Assembly (NCBI GenBank): GCA_004557245.1
Contig: SFEL01000005.1
Coordinates: 44,703 to 108,702 of the forward strand
From: Clostridiales bacterium
Lineage (GTDB): Bacteria; Bacillota; Clostridia; Christensenellales; CAG-138
Reading direction: 5' to 3'
DNA: 64,000 bases
The notes beneath the pieces were generated by a model, which was not told the DNA's origin, searched no databases, and was given only the letters and a program-made list of their open reading frames with translations. Below are positions 52,226 through 61,413 of the stretch, piece by piece. A program made the position numbers and the translations under genes. Position 1 is the first letter of the stretch. Every line of letters starts with the position of its first letter.

Positions 52226-52801
52226 TTACTTCGCAACCTTCACCATGCTATGGCGGATTATGCGATCTTTTACTTTATAGCCCTTCTGGAAAACCTCCAG
52301 AATGTCGCCGGACTCAGCATCGTCGCTTTCGCCCTGCATCACGGCGTTGTGCAGTTCGGGATCGAACTTACCGCCGGCATCTATCTCCTCAAGGCCCTTC
52401 TTTGTGAGTACATCCATCAACTGCTTGTAAACCAGCCTCACTCCCTCAACGTAGTTTTGATCCACATTTTCTGAATTATTCAGCGCCCTCTCGAAGTTGT
52501 CAATCACCGGCAACAGTTCTTTTATTACGTTTCGTTCGCCTTCAGCCAGGCTGTCCGCATAAACGCTGGCATTGCGTCTGCGGAAATTATCAAAATCCGC
52601 CTGGACACGCTGAGCCAGATTTTTCATTTCATCCCGCTCGCCTTCAAGCTTTGTGATGTGATCCTTTACCTGCTGGAACTCATCTTGCTTGAGAGTTACG
52701 GTCTCCTCGGGTACAAGCTCCTCTTCGGCCTCGTTCTTTTCAGGCTTCGGCTCTACGGGATCCTTGTCGCCCTTTTCCCTGTTCTCATGCTCTTTATCCA
52801 A
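52226..52801 (-). CDS. grpE: Nucleotide exchange factor GrpE
   Basis: GrpE has an acidic N-terminal region, a long coiled coil (about 45-100; FDNFRRRN) and a beta-wing (EVFQKGYKVKDRIIRHSMVKVAK). I chose the TTG at 52801, 1 base after the hrcA stop and 10 bases after AGGAG, giving 191 residues; a longer frame would run deep into hrcA, and the first internal ATG would remove the acidic region. Confidence 0.94.
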   Translation of the reverse strand: MDKEHENREKGDKDPVEPKPEKNEAEEELVPEETVTLKQDEFQQVKDHITKLEGERDEMKNLAQRVQADFDNFRRRNASVYADSLAEGERNVIKELLPVIDNFERALNNSENVDQNYVEGVRLVYKQLMDVLTKKGLEEIDAGGKFDPELHNAVMQGESDDAESGDILEVFQKGYKVKDRIIRHSMVKVAK

Positions 52802-52802
52802 T

Positions 52803-53840
52803 TTATCTCTGCTCCTCTTCAAACATATTTGTAAGTATGGTACCGAGGCTCTTGCCAAGCTGGCCCAGCACCGCAAGCACCCTTGCGTAATCCATTCTTG
52901 TAGGCCCTATCACCCCGAGGGAACCAAGGGGCGTCCCGCCCACTTTATACGTAGCTGTGACCAGGCTGCAATCCTTCATATCCTCCGAAGGGTTCTCCGT
53001 GCCGATAGTCACCGAAAACTCGACTTTTGTTGCCTCAGTAAGCATGTTGCGGAGCATATCCTTGGACTCAATAACGTTCAGAAAGCTCCTCGCCTTGTCC
53101 ATGTCGCTGTACTCAGGGTAATTGAGCATATTGTTTGTACCGGACAGTTCAAGCTTTGAACCGTTCTCGGCACTCTTGCGCACAGTATCCAGAGTATCGT
53201 TCAGGAAATCCCTCTGTTCCTTCATGATAATGTACAGCTCAGGTATCTCCTCCTGATTCACCGTGTCCAGCCGCTTGTTGCGTAGGCGCTCGGTAAGTAT
53301 CCTGGAAATGCGCTCAAGCTGTTCCGTAGTGATGTCCCTGGGTACTCTGATCATGTAATCCCGGGTAATACCCGCATCGGTAACTATCACCACCAGAGCC
53401 TTGCCCTCAGTCACCGGCACCAGTTGAATATGCTTTAACTTTACGGCATTGATGTTGGGAGAAAGCACAAGGGAGGTATATTTGGTCATGTTTGACAGCA
53501 CCCATGCCGTCTGGCGCACTATTTCGTCCACCTTGTTGATGGTATTTGAATAGCAGTTCTGAATAAACCTCTGCTCGCTCTCGGTGAGCATCGCCCTGTG
53601 CATTATGCTGTTCACATAAAGCCTGTATGCTTTTTCGGAAGGTATGCGTCCGGCGGAGGTATGGGGCTGCTCAAGGTATCCCATATCCTCAAGGTCGCTC
53701 ATCACGTTTCGTATAGTGGCGGAAGAAAGGGCGATGTCGGATTTTTTTGATACCGTCCGCGAGCCCACGGGAGTCGCGGTCAGTATGTAATCGTCGATTA
53801 TGGCCTGCAATATACGCATCTTCCGCATATCCAGTTCCAT
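52803..53840 (-). CDS. hrcA: Heat-inducible transcription repressor HrcA
   Basis: The 345-residue repressor has an N-terminal winged helix (ILQAIIDDYILTATPVGSRTVSKK) and the GAF-like regulatory domain; it binds CIRCE and needs GroEL for activity. A CIRCE element is 37 bases upstream, so the operon is autoregulated. Confidence 0.96.
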   Translation of the reverse strand: MELDMRKMRILQAIIDDYILTATPVGSRTVSKKSDIALSSATIRNVMSDLEDMGYLEQPHTSAGRIPSEKAYRLYVNSIMHRAMLTESEQRFIQNCYSNTINKVDEIVRQTAWVLSNMTKYTSLVLSPNINAVKLKHIQLVPVTEGKALVVIVTDAGITRDYMIRVPRDITTEQLERISRILTERLRNKRLDTVNQEEIPELYIIMKEQRDFLNDTLDTVRKSAENGSKLELSGTNNMLNYPEYSDMDKARSFLNVIESKDMLRNMLTEATKVEFSVTIGTENPSEDMKDCSLVTATYKVGGTPLGSLGVIGPTRMDYARVLAVLGQLGKSLGTILTNMFEEEQR

Positions 53841-53876
53841 AGCCGCTCCCTTCCTTTCTGAAATACTTTTTTGTTG

Positions 53877-53903
53877 TTAGCACTCATCGTGTTTGAGTGC
53901 TAA
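53877..53903. promoter_or_regulatory. CIRCE operator (HrcA binding site)
   Basis: TTAGCACTC and GAGTGCTAA are separated by 9 bases, a perfect match to the CIRCE consensus. It lies between the operon promoter and hrcA, where HrcA would block transcription of the whole heat-shock operon at normal temperature. Confidence 0.97.
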
Positions 53904-53915
53904 CCCACGAGTAAT

Positions 53916-53944
53916 ATAATAGCACTGCTCCTCAATTCTTGCAA
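53916..53944 (-). promoter_or_regulatory. Sigma-A promoter of the hrcA-grpE-dnaK-dnaJ operon
   Basis: On the minus strand TTGCAA and TATTAT are separated by exactly 17 bases; the -10 box is 12 bases upstream of CIRCE, so the operator covers the transcription start region. Confidence 0.78.
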
Positions 53945-54003
53945 GTGGAGCAGCGCCTTATATTGTGACAAAACGGAAAAATCACGTTGATAAAATTTGT
54001 TCT

Positions 54004-55143
54004 TTATTGCATGAATTCCATCAACGCGCTGTTCTGCATATCGAGGCCTCTGTCCGTAAGGCGCATAAATCTCTGGTCCACAGTCAGCCAGCCCATATTT
54101 TCAAGCTTATTTACGGCTTCCCGGTATACTTCGCATACATCGGCCCCAAAGCGCGCCTTAAAGCGCCCAAGCTCCACGCCTTCTATTTTGCGCAGCCCCA
54201 GCATTATCCATTCAAACATTTCGTTCTCCCGTCCTATGCTTTCGACATTTTCTCTGGGCAGCCTGCCGCAATTGATTTCGGATATGTAATTATCTATGCT
54301 TTCGCAGTTCTTGAAGCGTATTAGCTCCCCCGATTTGCTGCGCAGCGCAGAGCTGGAGTTTAAGCCGAGGCCTATATATTCCCCGACGTCCCAGTAATTT
54401 ATATTATGCCTGCACTGACAGCTTGGCCTGGCGTAGTTGGATATCTCGTATCTCTTATAGCCCAGGCTCTCCAGCCGTGCCATGCCGGCCCTGTGCATGT
54501 CGTACACCGCATCATCGTCAGGCAGCACGATGCGGCCCTCCTTCACCCAATCGTACAGCGGCGTGCCCTCTTCCAATATAAGGGAATATGCTGATATGTG
54601 GTCTACTCCCAGCAGCCCGCCCCGTTCTATGCTGTCGATATACTCTTTTTCGCTCTGTCCCGGCAGGCCGTACATGAGGTCGATGTTTATGTTTTCGAAC
54701 CCTACGGATCTGGCCAGCTTTACCGTCTCTTCAGCCTGCCTTGCGCTGTGTATTCTGCCTATGGACCTGAGCAAGCCGTCGTCAAAGCTCTGAACGCCGA
54801 TGGATATCCTGTTGAAGCCTGCCTTTCTGTATGCGGCCAGCTTGCCCATATCAACAGTGCCCGGGTTGCACTCTATTGTAGCCTCGGATATTTCCAGGTC
54901 AAATTCAGCACTTATGCGCTCCACTGCGGCGCATATAAACTCGAGAGGTACTGCCGACGGCGTACCTCCCCCGAAAAATACCGTGTCGAATTTTTTGCCG
55001 CCGCACTCTGCCGCAGCCATCGCTATCTCCTTATAAAGCGCTTGGAAATACGCATCTGCCCTGCTCTGTTCCGGGAAGGAAACAAAGTCGCAATAGGCGC
55101 ACTTCTTAACGCAGAAGGGGACGTGGAGATATATTCCCGCCAT
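54004..55143 (-). CDS. hemW: Radical SAM heme chaperone HemW
   Basis: The 379-residue protein starts with GIYLHVPFCVKKCAYCDF (CxxxCxxC plus the extra Cys/Phe feature of HemW rather than HemN), followed by FFGGGTPS and the C-terminal HemN-like domain. HemW inserts heme into target proteins. It starts 1 base after lepA and precedes hrcA, a standard Firmicute order. Confidence 0.94.
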   Translation of the reverse strand: MAGIYLHVPFCVKKCAYCDFVSFPEQSRADAYFQALYKEIAMAAAECGGKKFDTVFFGGGTPSAVPLEFICAAVERISAEFDLEISEATIECNPGTVDMGKLAAYRKAGFNRISIGVQSFDDGLLRSIGRIHSARQAEETVKLARSVGFENINIDLMYGLPGQSEKEYIDSIERGGLLGVDHISAYSLILEEGTPLYDWVKEGRIVLPDDDAVYDMHRAGMARLESLGYKRYEISNYARPSCQCRHNINYWDVGEYIGLGLNSSSALRSKSGELIRFKNCESIDNYISEINCGRLPRENVESIGRENEMFEWIMLGLRKIEGVELGRFKARFGADVCEVYREAVNKLENMGWLTVDQRFMRLTDRGLDMQNSALMEFMQ

Positions 55144-55144
55144 T

Positions 55145-56947
<1,803 letters not shown>

Positions 56948-57018
56948 TGCTGTCCCTCCAGAGAAAAATAAAAGCCATAAAAGCTTCCATTAGAAATAAT
57001 ACTTTATGCGAAGGCAAA

Positions 57019-57047
57019 TTGCAAGGGCGGCCGCAGTGTGATACATT
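57019..57047 (+). promoter_or_regulatory. Promoter of the LUD/GIY-YIG operon
   Basis: TTGCAA and TACATT are separated by 17 bases, the -10 box ending 37 bases before the ATG at 57085. Confidence 0.5.
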
Positions 57048-57084
57048 ATTATATATACTGATTTTGTTATTTGAGGTGTATGCC

Positions 57085-57702
57085 ATGTTCTGTGAAGACT
57101 ACGATTCCTTTATATCTCTGCTTAGCCGCAGGAACTACACTGTACATACCGCCAAGGATGGCGCGCAGGCCCGTGATATACTGTTTTCCCTCATTCCCGA
57201 TGGCAGCACCGCAGGCTTTGGAGGATCCATGACCGCCAAAGAGCTGTGCCTTGCCGAGGCGCTGCGCCATAAGGGTTGTACCACCTATTTTCACTGGGAA
57301 GCGCCTGCTGCACAGCGAGGCGATGTGACCCGCAAGGCAGCTCAGGCAGACTGGTTCATAGCCTCCGCCAACGGCATAACCCGCACCGGCAAAATAGTGA
57401 ACATCGACGGCACCGGCAACCGGGTAGCCTCCATGATATTCGGGCCAAAGAACGTTGCCCTCATAATAGGCAAAAACAAGTTCGCGGAAACTATGGACGA
57501 GTGCATGGACAGAATAAAAGCTGTGGCCTGCGCAAAGAATGCACAGCGTCTCGGCCTGTCCACCCCCTGTGCCGTCGCCGGCCGATGTGTGGACTGTTTC
57601 TCCAAGGAGCGCATATGCAGCGTGACCACCATCATCGAAGCCAAGCCCGGCGCAATAAGCGAGATGCACCTCATACTGGTAGATGAGGCGTTGGGCTACT
57701 GA
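57085..57702 (+). CDS. LUD-domain protein (lactate-utilization-like, DUF162)
   Basis: The 205-residue protein has the LUD pattern (GFGGSMTAKELCLAEAL, then ADWFIASANGITRTGKIVNIDGTGNRVASM). A C-terminal cysteine group (CAVAGRCVDCFSKERIC) could hold an Fe-S cluster or zinc. It is a stand-alone LUD protein, not part of an LutABC operon. GAGG lies 8 bases before the ATG at 57085. The stop codon overlaps the next start (TGATG). Confidence 0.85.
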   Translation: MFCEDYDSFISLLSRRNYTVHTAKDGAQARDILFSLIPDGSTAGFGGSMTAKELCLAEALRHKGCTTYFHWEAPAAQRGDVTRKAAQADWFIASANGITRTGKIVNIDGTGNRVASMIFGPKNVALIIGKNKFAETMDECMDRIKAVACAKNAQRLGLSTPCAVAGRCVDCFSKERICSVTTIIEAKPGAISEMHLILVDEALGY

Positions 57703-57962
57703 TGTACTTCGCCTATATCATGCGCTGTGCCGACGGCACCCTCTACACCGGCTATACAGATGACATAGCCCGGCGAGAGGCCGTACACAACTCCGGCCGC
57801 GGCGCAAAGTATACCCGCTCCCGTCTTCCAGTTAAAACGGTCTATCACGAGTCCTTCGCTACGAGATCCGAGGCTATGAAGCGGGAGTGCGCCATAAAGC
57901 GTCTTTCACGGGAGCAAAAGCTGAAACTCATAGCAGAGCATAGCAATACCGGGCAGGAATGA
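57702..57962 (+). CDS. GIY-YIG domain protein (YhbQ/UPF0213 type)
   Basis: The 86-residue protein is a single GIY-YIG domain: YFAYIMRCADGTLYTGYTDD, then the conserved Arg and Glu in ARREAVHNSG and EAMKRECAIKRLSREQKLKLI. Such small proteins are possible nucleases with DNA-repair links. It is translationally coupled to the LUD gene, and its stop codon sits in the loop of the terminator. Confidence 0.92.
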   Translation: MYFAYIMRCADGTLYTGYTDDIARREAVHNSGRGAKYTRSRLPVKTVYHESFATRSEAMKRECAIKRLSREQKLKLIAEHSNTGQE

Positions 57963-57972
57963 CCTGCCCGGT
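57948..57972 (+). terminator. Intrinsic terminator overlapping the GIY-YIG stop codon
   Basis: A perfect 10-bp stem (ACCGGGCAGG/CCTGCCCGGT) with a 5-base loop containing the TGA stop is followed by TCTTTTG. Confidence 0.82.
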
Positions 57973-57988
57973 TCTTTTGCTGCGCTTA

Positions 57989-59257
57989 TTATTTAATGCG
58001 AAGCAGGCTGAACAGCCGGTACAGCAGCGGCCTGTCTCCTGTCTTGGGCACGAGCAATACCAACGAGCCGTCCAAAGGCTCCGGCTTCCACTGGGGCACC
58101 GCTGCACGTTCTACCTGACGGGTTTCACCGCCAGCCATCACCCTAATGCATTTGACCCTGTTAAAGCTATTTTCTTCTTGCACTGTTTGCTGGTCCTTCC
58201 AGGGATCAGGGCTTCCGTCGGTAACCGCAAACTTATATCCCGGCCTTACCGCCTCCACCGCCTTCATGTTAGGGGCAATGTATTTTGCGTCCGGTTCAAA
58301 GTCAAAATAACCGCCGGATATGCTGACGCTGCCCCCGTCAAACATATACGAATAAAATCCGTCGGTGGGGTCTGCCGTGCAAAGGTTCTCCTCCGGAACG
58401 CGGAACAGCTCCCCACCGCTTATCTCTATGCTTCCGCCGACCGTATCGTAAAAGTCACCGGCAAGCATGCCTCCCTCCTCCAGCTCTGCCATGGATATCC
58501 TTCCGCCCATCATGCGAAAACCTACTTGCTCCTCGGTAAGGTTTACCGGCGTACCCGCAAACAGCAGCCCGGCGGAGTTACCGTATTCTCCCCGAGAGGC
58601 GATGCTGCCGCCCTCAAGCACACAACAGCCGTCATTCACGCTTATTGCTATGGTATTGCCGATTATGCCGCCGCTTTTATCCTCCGAGGAATCCCTGATG
58701 GTCAGCGTTCCGTTTTCTATATTCACGTTTACGGCGGCATAGGCGTTATATGCGTTCTCGCCCTTCTCCTGGGCTATGGTCCTCCCATTCAGGTCTATGC
58801 ATAGCTCCTGCTTTACGGTTATGCCGCGGGTATCCATTCCGCAGTTGGCAAAGGTAACATCGCTTTTGAGCTTTATGCTCTTTTTAAGCTCATAGCTGGC
58901 GGCCGCCGCACCGCATATAGCCTTCGTATCACACGCAACACACCTGTCAAGGTCGCCCACAACGTAATATGCGCCATTACCGTCATTGCCTTCCAGCCTT
59001 GCTATGCATTCCGTGTCAGTTGTTCTTTCGCTCCACTCTCCGTCAGCGGCGCAGATAATGACCGCTTTTCCCGCAACGGTTATACTTTCCGCGTCATCTT
59101 CCTTGGACACCTCTATTATGTCCCCATCCTTCGCCGCATCTACGGCTTCTTGCAGTCTGCCGTATTGCCCTTCGCCGGTACCGGGAGCCGCGTATGCTGG
59201 GACCAGCGAAAAAGCCAGCATCGCGGCAAGTAACACAGCGCTCAAAATTCTTCTCAT
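57989..59257 (-). CDS. Secreted beta-helix-like protein with LPXTG-like end (unknown function)
   Basis: I do not recognise a named family. A signal peptide (about 1-23, cut near AYA-AP) is followed by a short domain (LQEAVDAAKDGDIIEV, as in pectate-lyase-like proteins) and repeated glycine-rich strands (NGTLTIRDSSEDKSGGIIGN, GGSIEISGG, GGSVSISGGYF), suggesting a right-handed beta-helix. The C-terminus VPKTGD resembles a sortase signal (LPXTG), but the following hydrophobic part is short and contains Arg, so wall anchoring is doubtful. Cysteines (about 70-180) may form disulphides. Confidence 0.75.
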   Translation of the reverse strand: MRRILSAVLLAAMLAFSLVPAYAAPGTGEGQYGRLQEAVDAAKDGDIIEVSKEDDAESITVAGKAVIICAADGEWSERTTDTECIARLEGNDGNGAYYVVGDLDRCVACDTKAICGAAAASYELKKSIKLKSDVTFANCGMDTRGITVKQELCIDLNGRTIAQEKGENAYNAYAAVNVNIENGTLTIRDSSEDKSGGIIGNTIAISVNDGCCVLEGGSIASRGEYGNSAGLLFAGTPVNLTEEQVGFRMMGGRISMAELEEGGMLAGDFYDTVGGSIEISGGELFRVPEENLCTADPTDGFYSYMFDGGSVSISGGYFDFEPDAKYIAPNMKAVEAVRPGYKFAVTDGSPDPWKDQQTVQEENSFNRVKCIRVMAGGETRQVERAAVPQWKPEPLDGSLVLLVPKTGDRPLLYRLFSLLRIK

Positions 59258-59296
59258 AGGTTTTCCTCCTTTTATTTTTTTAAGATGCTAAATAAC

Positions 59297-59320
59297 GCAC
59301 TTCAATGCGTAATTGAGTGC
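59297..59320. promoter_or_regulatory. Imperfect inverted repeat upstream of the secreted-protein gene
   Basis: Arms GCACTTCAAT and ATTGAGTGC (one-base bulge) lie 40 bases before the gene start on the minus strand. The rest of the 284-base gap up to glyQS holds a hairpin at 59502-59530 and no gene. Confidence 0.3.
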
Positions 59321-59501
59321 AATAAATTAACAGCGTTGATCTACAAGGTTTTTAATTCCTCACATAAACACATGCAGCTTCTCCCGATGAGGAGCATATT
59401 GAATTCTAAAACTGTTTCAGGGCAGTAAATTGAACTGAGCGCGTATTATTGAGATAAAAGAAAATAAAAATGCTTTATTTTGTACGATATATTATGAATG
59501 C

Positions 59502-59530
59502 GCCCTCGCCGGAAGCCGCCCGGCGAGGGC
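59502..59530 (-). terminator. Hairpin after glyQS
   Basis: A perfect 11-bp GC-rich stem (GCCCTCGCCGG/CCGGCGAGGGC, 7-base loop) lies 12 bases past the glyQS stop. The T run on the minus strand is poor, so termination may be weak or factor-dependent. Confidence 0.55.
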
Positions 59531-59541
59531 AAATGTGTCTT

Positions 59542-60933
59542 TTAGAAATCTATTTCTTTCCGAATATAGCCTTCAAGCTCCGCTATGGGCATGCGAACCT
59601 GAGCCATGGTATCCCTGTCGCGTACGGTGACAGTCTCGTCCTCAAGGGTATCAAAGTCGATGGTTATGCACAGCGGAGTGCCTATCTCATCCTGCCTGCG
59701 ATAGCGCTTGCCTATGGCGCCGCTGTCGTCGAAATCCACCATGAAGTGCTTGGCCAGAAGCTCGTATACCTCCCTTGCCTTGTCGCCCAGCTTGTTTTTC
59801 TGGAGGGGCAGTACGGCCGCCTTGTAAGGAGCCAAGGCAGGGTGCAGATGCAGCACGTTGCGCACATCGCCGTTTTCAAGAGTTTCCTCGTCATATGCGT
59901 TGCACAGGAAGGCCAGCACTACGCGGTCTGCGCCGAGGGAAGGCTCTACGCAGTAAGGAACGAACTTTTCGTTGGTGAAGGGGTCCATGTATTCCATGGA
60001 CTTGCCGGAATGGTTCTGATGGGCCTTCAGGTCGTAATCTGTACGGCTCGCAACGCCCCAGAGCTCGCCCCAGCCGAAGGGGAACAGGAACTCTATATCG
60101 GTAGTGCCGTTAGAGTAGTGGCACAGCTCTTCCTTGGAATGCTCACGAAGGCGTATATTCTCTTCCTTCATGCCGAGGGAAAGCAGGAACTTATGGCAGT
60201 AATCCTTCCAGTATTCATACCATTTCATCTCGGTTCCGGGTTCACAGAAGAATTCCAGCTCCATCTGCTCGAACTCGCGGGTACGGAAGGTAAAGTTGCC
60301 GGGCGTTATCTCATTGCGGAAGGATTTGCCCACCTGAGCTATGCCGAAGGGCAGCTTCCTGCGGGTAGTGCGCTGTACGTTCTTAAAGTTTACAAAGATG
60401 CCCTGCGCGGTCTCGGGGCGGAGGTAAATCTGGCTGGCAGTGTCCTCATTTACGCCCTGGAAGGTCTTGAACATCATGTTGAACTTGCGAATGCCGGTAA
60501 AGTCGCTCTTTCCGCACTCCGGGCACTTTATGCCCTGCTCCGCAATATACTCGGACATTTTCTCGTTGGTCCAGCCGTCAGGGTGGATGTCGGTAAAGCC
60601 ATGCTCGTTGGCATAGTCCTCGATGAGCTTGTCAGCCCTGAACCTGGCCTTGCAGGATTTACAGTCCATGAGGGGATCGTTGAAGTTTACAACGTGGCCG
60701 GAAGCTACCCAGGTCTCTGGGTTCATCAGAATTGCGCAATCCATGCCTACATTATATGGGCTCTCCTGAACGAACTTGCGCCACCAGGCCTTTTTTACGT
60801 TGTTCTTGAATTCAACGCCCAATGGGCCGTAATCCCATGTGTTGGCAAGGCCGCCGTATATATCCGAGCCCGGAAATATAAAGCCGCGGTTATTGCACAG
60901 TGCAACTATCTTATCCATGGTAAGGTTTGCCAT
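59542..60933 (-). CDS. glyQS: Glycine-tRNA ligase (alpha2 dimer type)
   Basis: This 463-residue class II synthetase is of the single-chain type found in eukaryotes and Gram-positives: WDYGPLGVEFKNNVKKAWW (motif 1 region), FRNEITPGNFTFRTREFEQMELEFF (motif 2) and SLGADRVVLAFL (motif 3), plus an anticodon-binding domain. GGAG lies 9 bases before the ATG. The upstream 150 bases do not show a T-box leader. Confidence 0.97.
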   Translation of the reverse strand: MANLTMDKIVALCNNRGFIFPGSDIYGGLANTWDYGPLGVEFKNNVKKAWWRKFVQESPYNVGMDCAILMNPETWVASGHVVNFNDPLMDCKSCKARFRADKLIEDYANEHGFTDIHPDGWTNEKMSEYIAEQGIKCPECGKSDFTGIRKFNMMFKTFQGVNEDTASQIYLRPETAQGIFVNFKNVQRTTRRKLPFGIAQVGKSFRNEITPGNFTFRTREFEQMELEFFCEPGTEMKWYEYWKDYCHKFLLSLGMKEENIRLREHSKEELCHYSNGTTDIEFLFPFGWGELWGVASRTDYDLKAHQNHSGKSMEYMDPFTNEKFVPYCVEPSLGADRVVLAFLCNAYDEETLENGDVRNVLHLHPALAPYKAAVLPLQKNKLGDKAREVYELLAKHFMVDFDDSGAIGKRYRRQDEIGTPLCITIDFDTLEDETVTVRDRDTMAQVRMPIAELEGYIRKEIDF

Positions 60934-61032
60934 TATATATTTCTCCTTTCGGCAGGACTGCCAAAATTATTATTCGCTTTTTCAATAATAACACGGCCTT
61001 GCCTTTTCTTCAACCTGAAAAAAGCTGATATG

Positions 61033-61061
61033 CACACAAAATGGCTATTTTGCGTACTATA
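61033..61061 (+). promoter_or_regulatory. Sigma-K-like promoter of the cysteine-rich repeat protein
   Basis: CACA (-35, mACm) and CGTACTATA (-10; consensus CATANNNTA with one change) are separated by 16 bases, as in sigma-K promoters of late mother-cell genes. The -10 box ends 46 bases before the ATG. The match uses few fixed bases and could be chance. Confidence 0.4.
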
Positions 61062-61107
61062 TCGTAGAACGGCGCTAAGCGCCCGAAATTAAAGGAGGCA
61101 ATATAAT

Positions 61108-61359
61108 ATGTGGAACTGGGGAAATAACAGTTGGTGGTGGATCATAATCCTTTTGCTGATCCTCGGCTGGGGCAATAATGGTTGTGGCTGCGGCTGTGAC
61201 AACGGCTGCAACAACGGCTGTGGCTGTGACAACATTTGGTGGATCATCATACTGCTGCTCATTCTCGGCGGCGGCTTTAACAACTGCGGCTGCGACAACG
61301 GCTGCGGCAACAACGGCTGTGGCTGCGTCAACAACGGCTGTGGCTGTGGCTGCAACTAA
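61108..61359 (+). CDS. Cysteine/glycine/asparagine-rich small protein with internal duplication
   Basis: The 83-residue protein consists of two repeats of a hydrophobic segment (WWIIILLLILG, about 10-20 and 44-54) followed by a Gly-Cys/Asn-rich segment (NNGCGCGCDNGCNNGCGC and similar), with 14 cysteines and almost no charge. AAAGGAGG 9 bases before the ATG is one of the strongest ribosome-binding sites in the window, and a terminator follows. The composition recalls cysteine-rich coat or chorion-like proteins; cross-linking by disulphides or metal binding is plausible. No known family is certain. Confidence 0.85.
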   Translation: MWNWGNNSWWWIIILLLILGWGNNGCGCGCDNGCNNGCGCDNIWWIIILLLILGGGFNNCGCDNGCGNNGCGCVNNGCGCGCN

Positions 61360-61370
61360 ACCATACATAA

Positions 61371-61397
61371 AAAGGGCGGGGTACTTCCCCGCTCTTT
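61371..61397. terminator. Intrinsic terminator between the cysteine-rich gene and glmM
   Basis: An 11-bp stem with one G-T pair (AAAGGGCGGGG/CCCCGCTCTTT, 5-base loop) lies between the two convergent genes and has T-rich sequence on both sides. Confidence 0.8.
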
Positions 61398-61413
61398 CGT
61401 ATAATACCTTTGC

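Noticed and set aside
59297..59320. Second CIRCE-like site before the secreted-protein gene
   Set aside because: Half-sites GCACT and GAGTGC are present but spacing and outer bases do not match CIRCE.
60934..61080. Possible T-box leader before glyQS
   Set aside because: No T-box sequence (AGGGTGG...), no specifier stem and too short; only a small GGCAG/CTGCC repeat is present.
59470..61092. Long plus-strand open frame opposite glyQS
   Set aside because: It is the antisense shadow of a well-conserved synthetase gene, has no ribosome-binding site and no recognisable domain.
61075..61368. Minus-strand frames opposite the cysteine-rich gene
   Set aside because: Low-complexity Ala/Val or Gln/Pro translations of the repeat; only the plus-strand frame has a ribosome-binding site and promoter.
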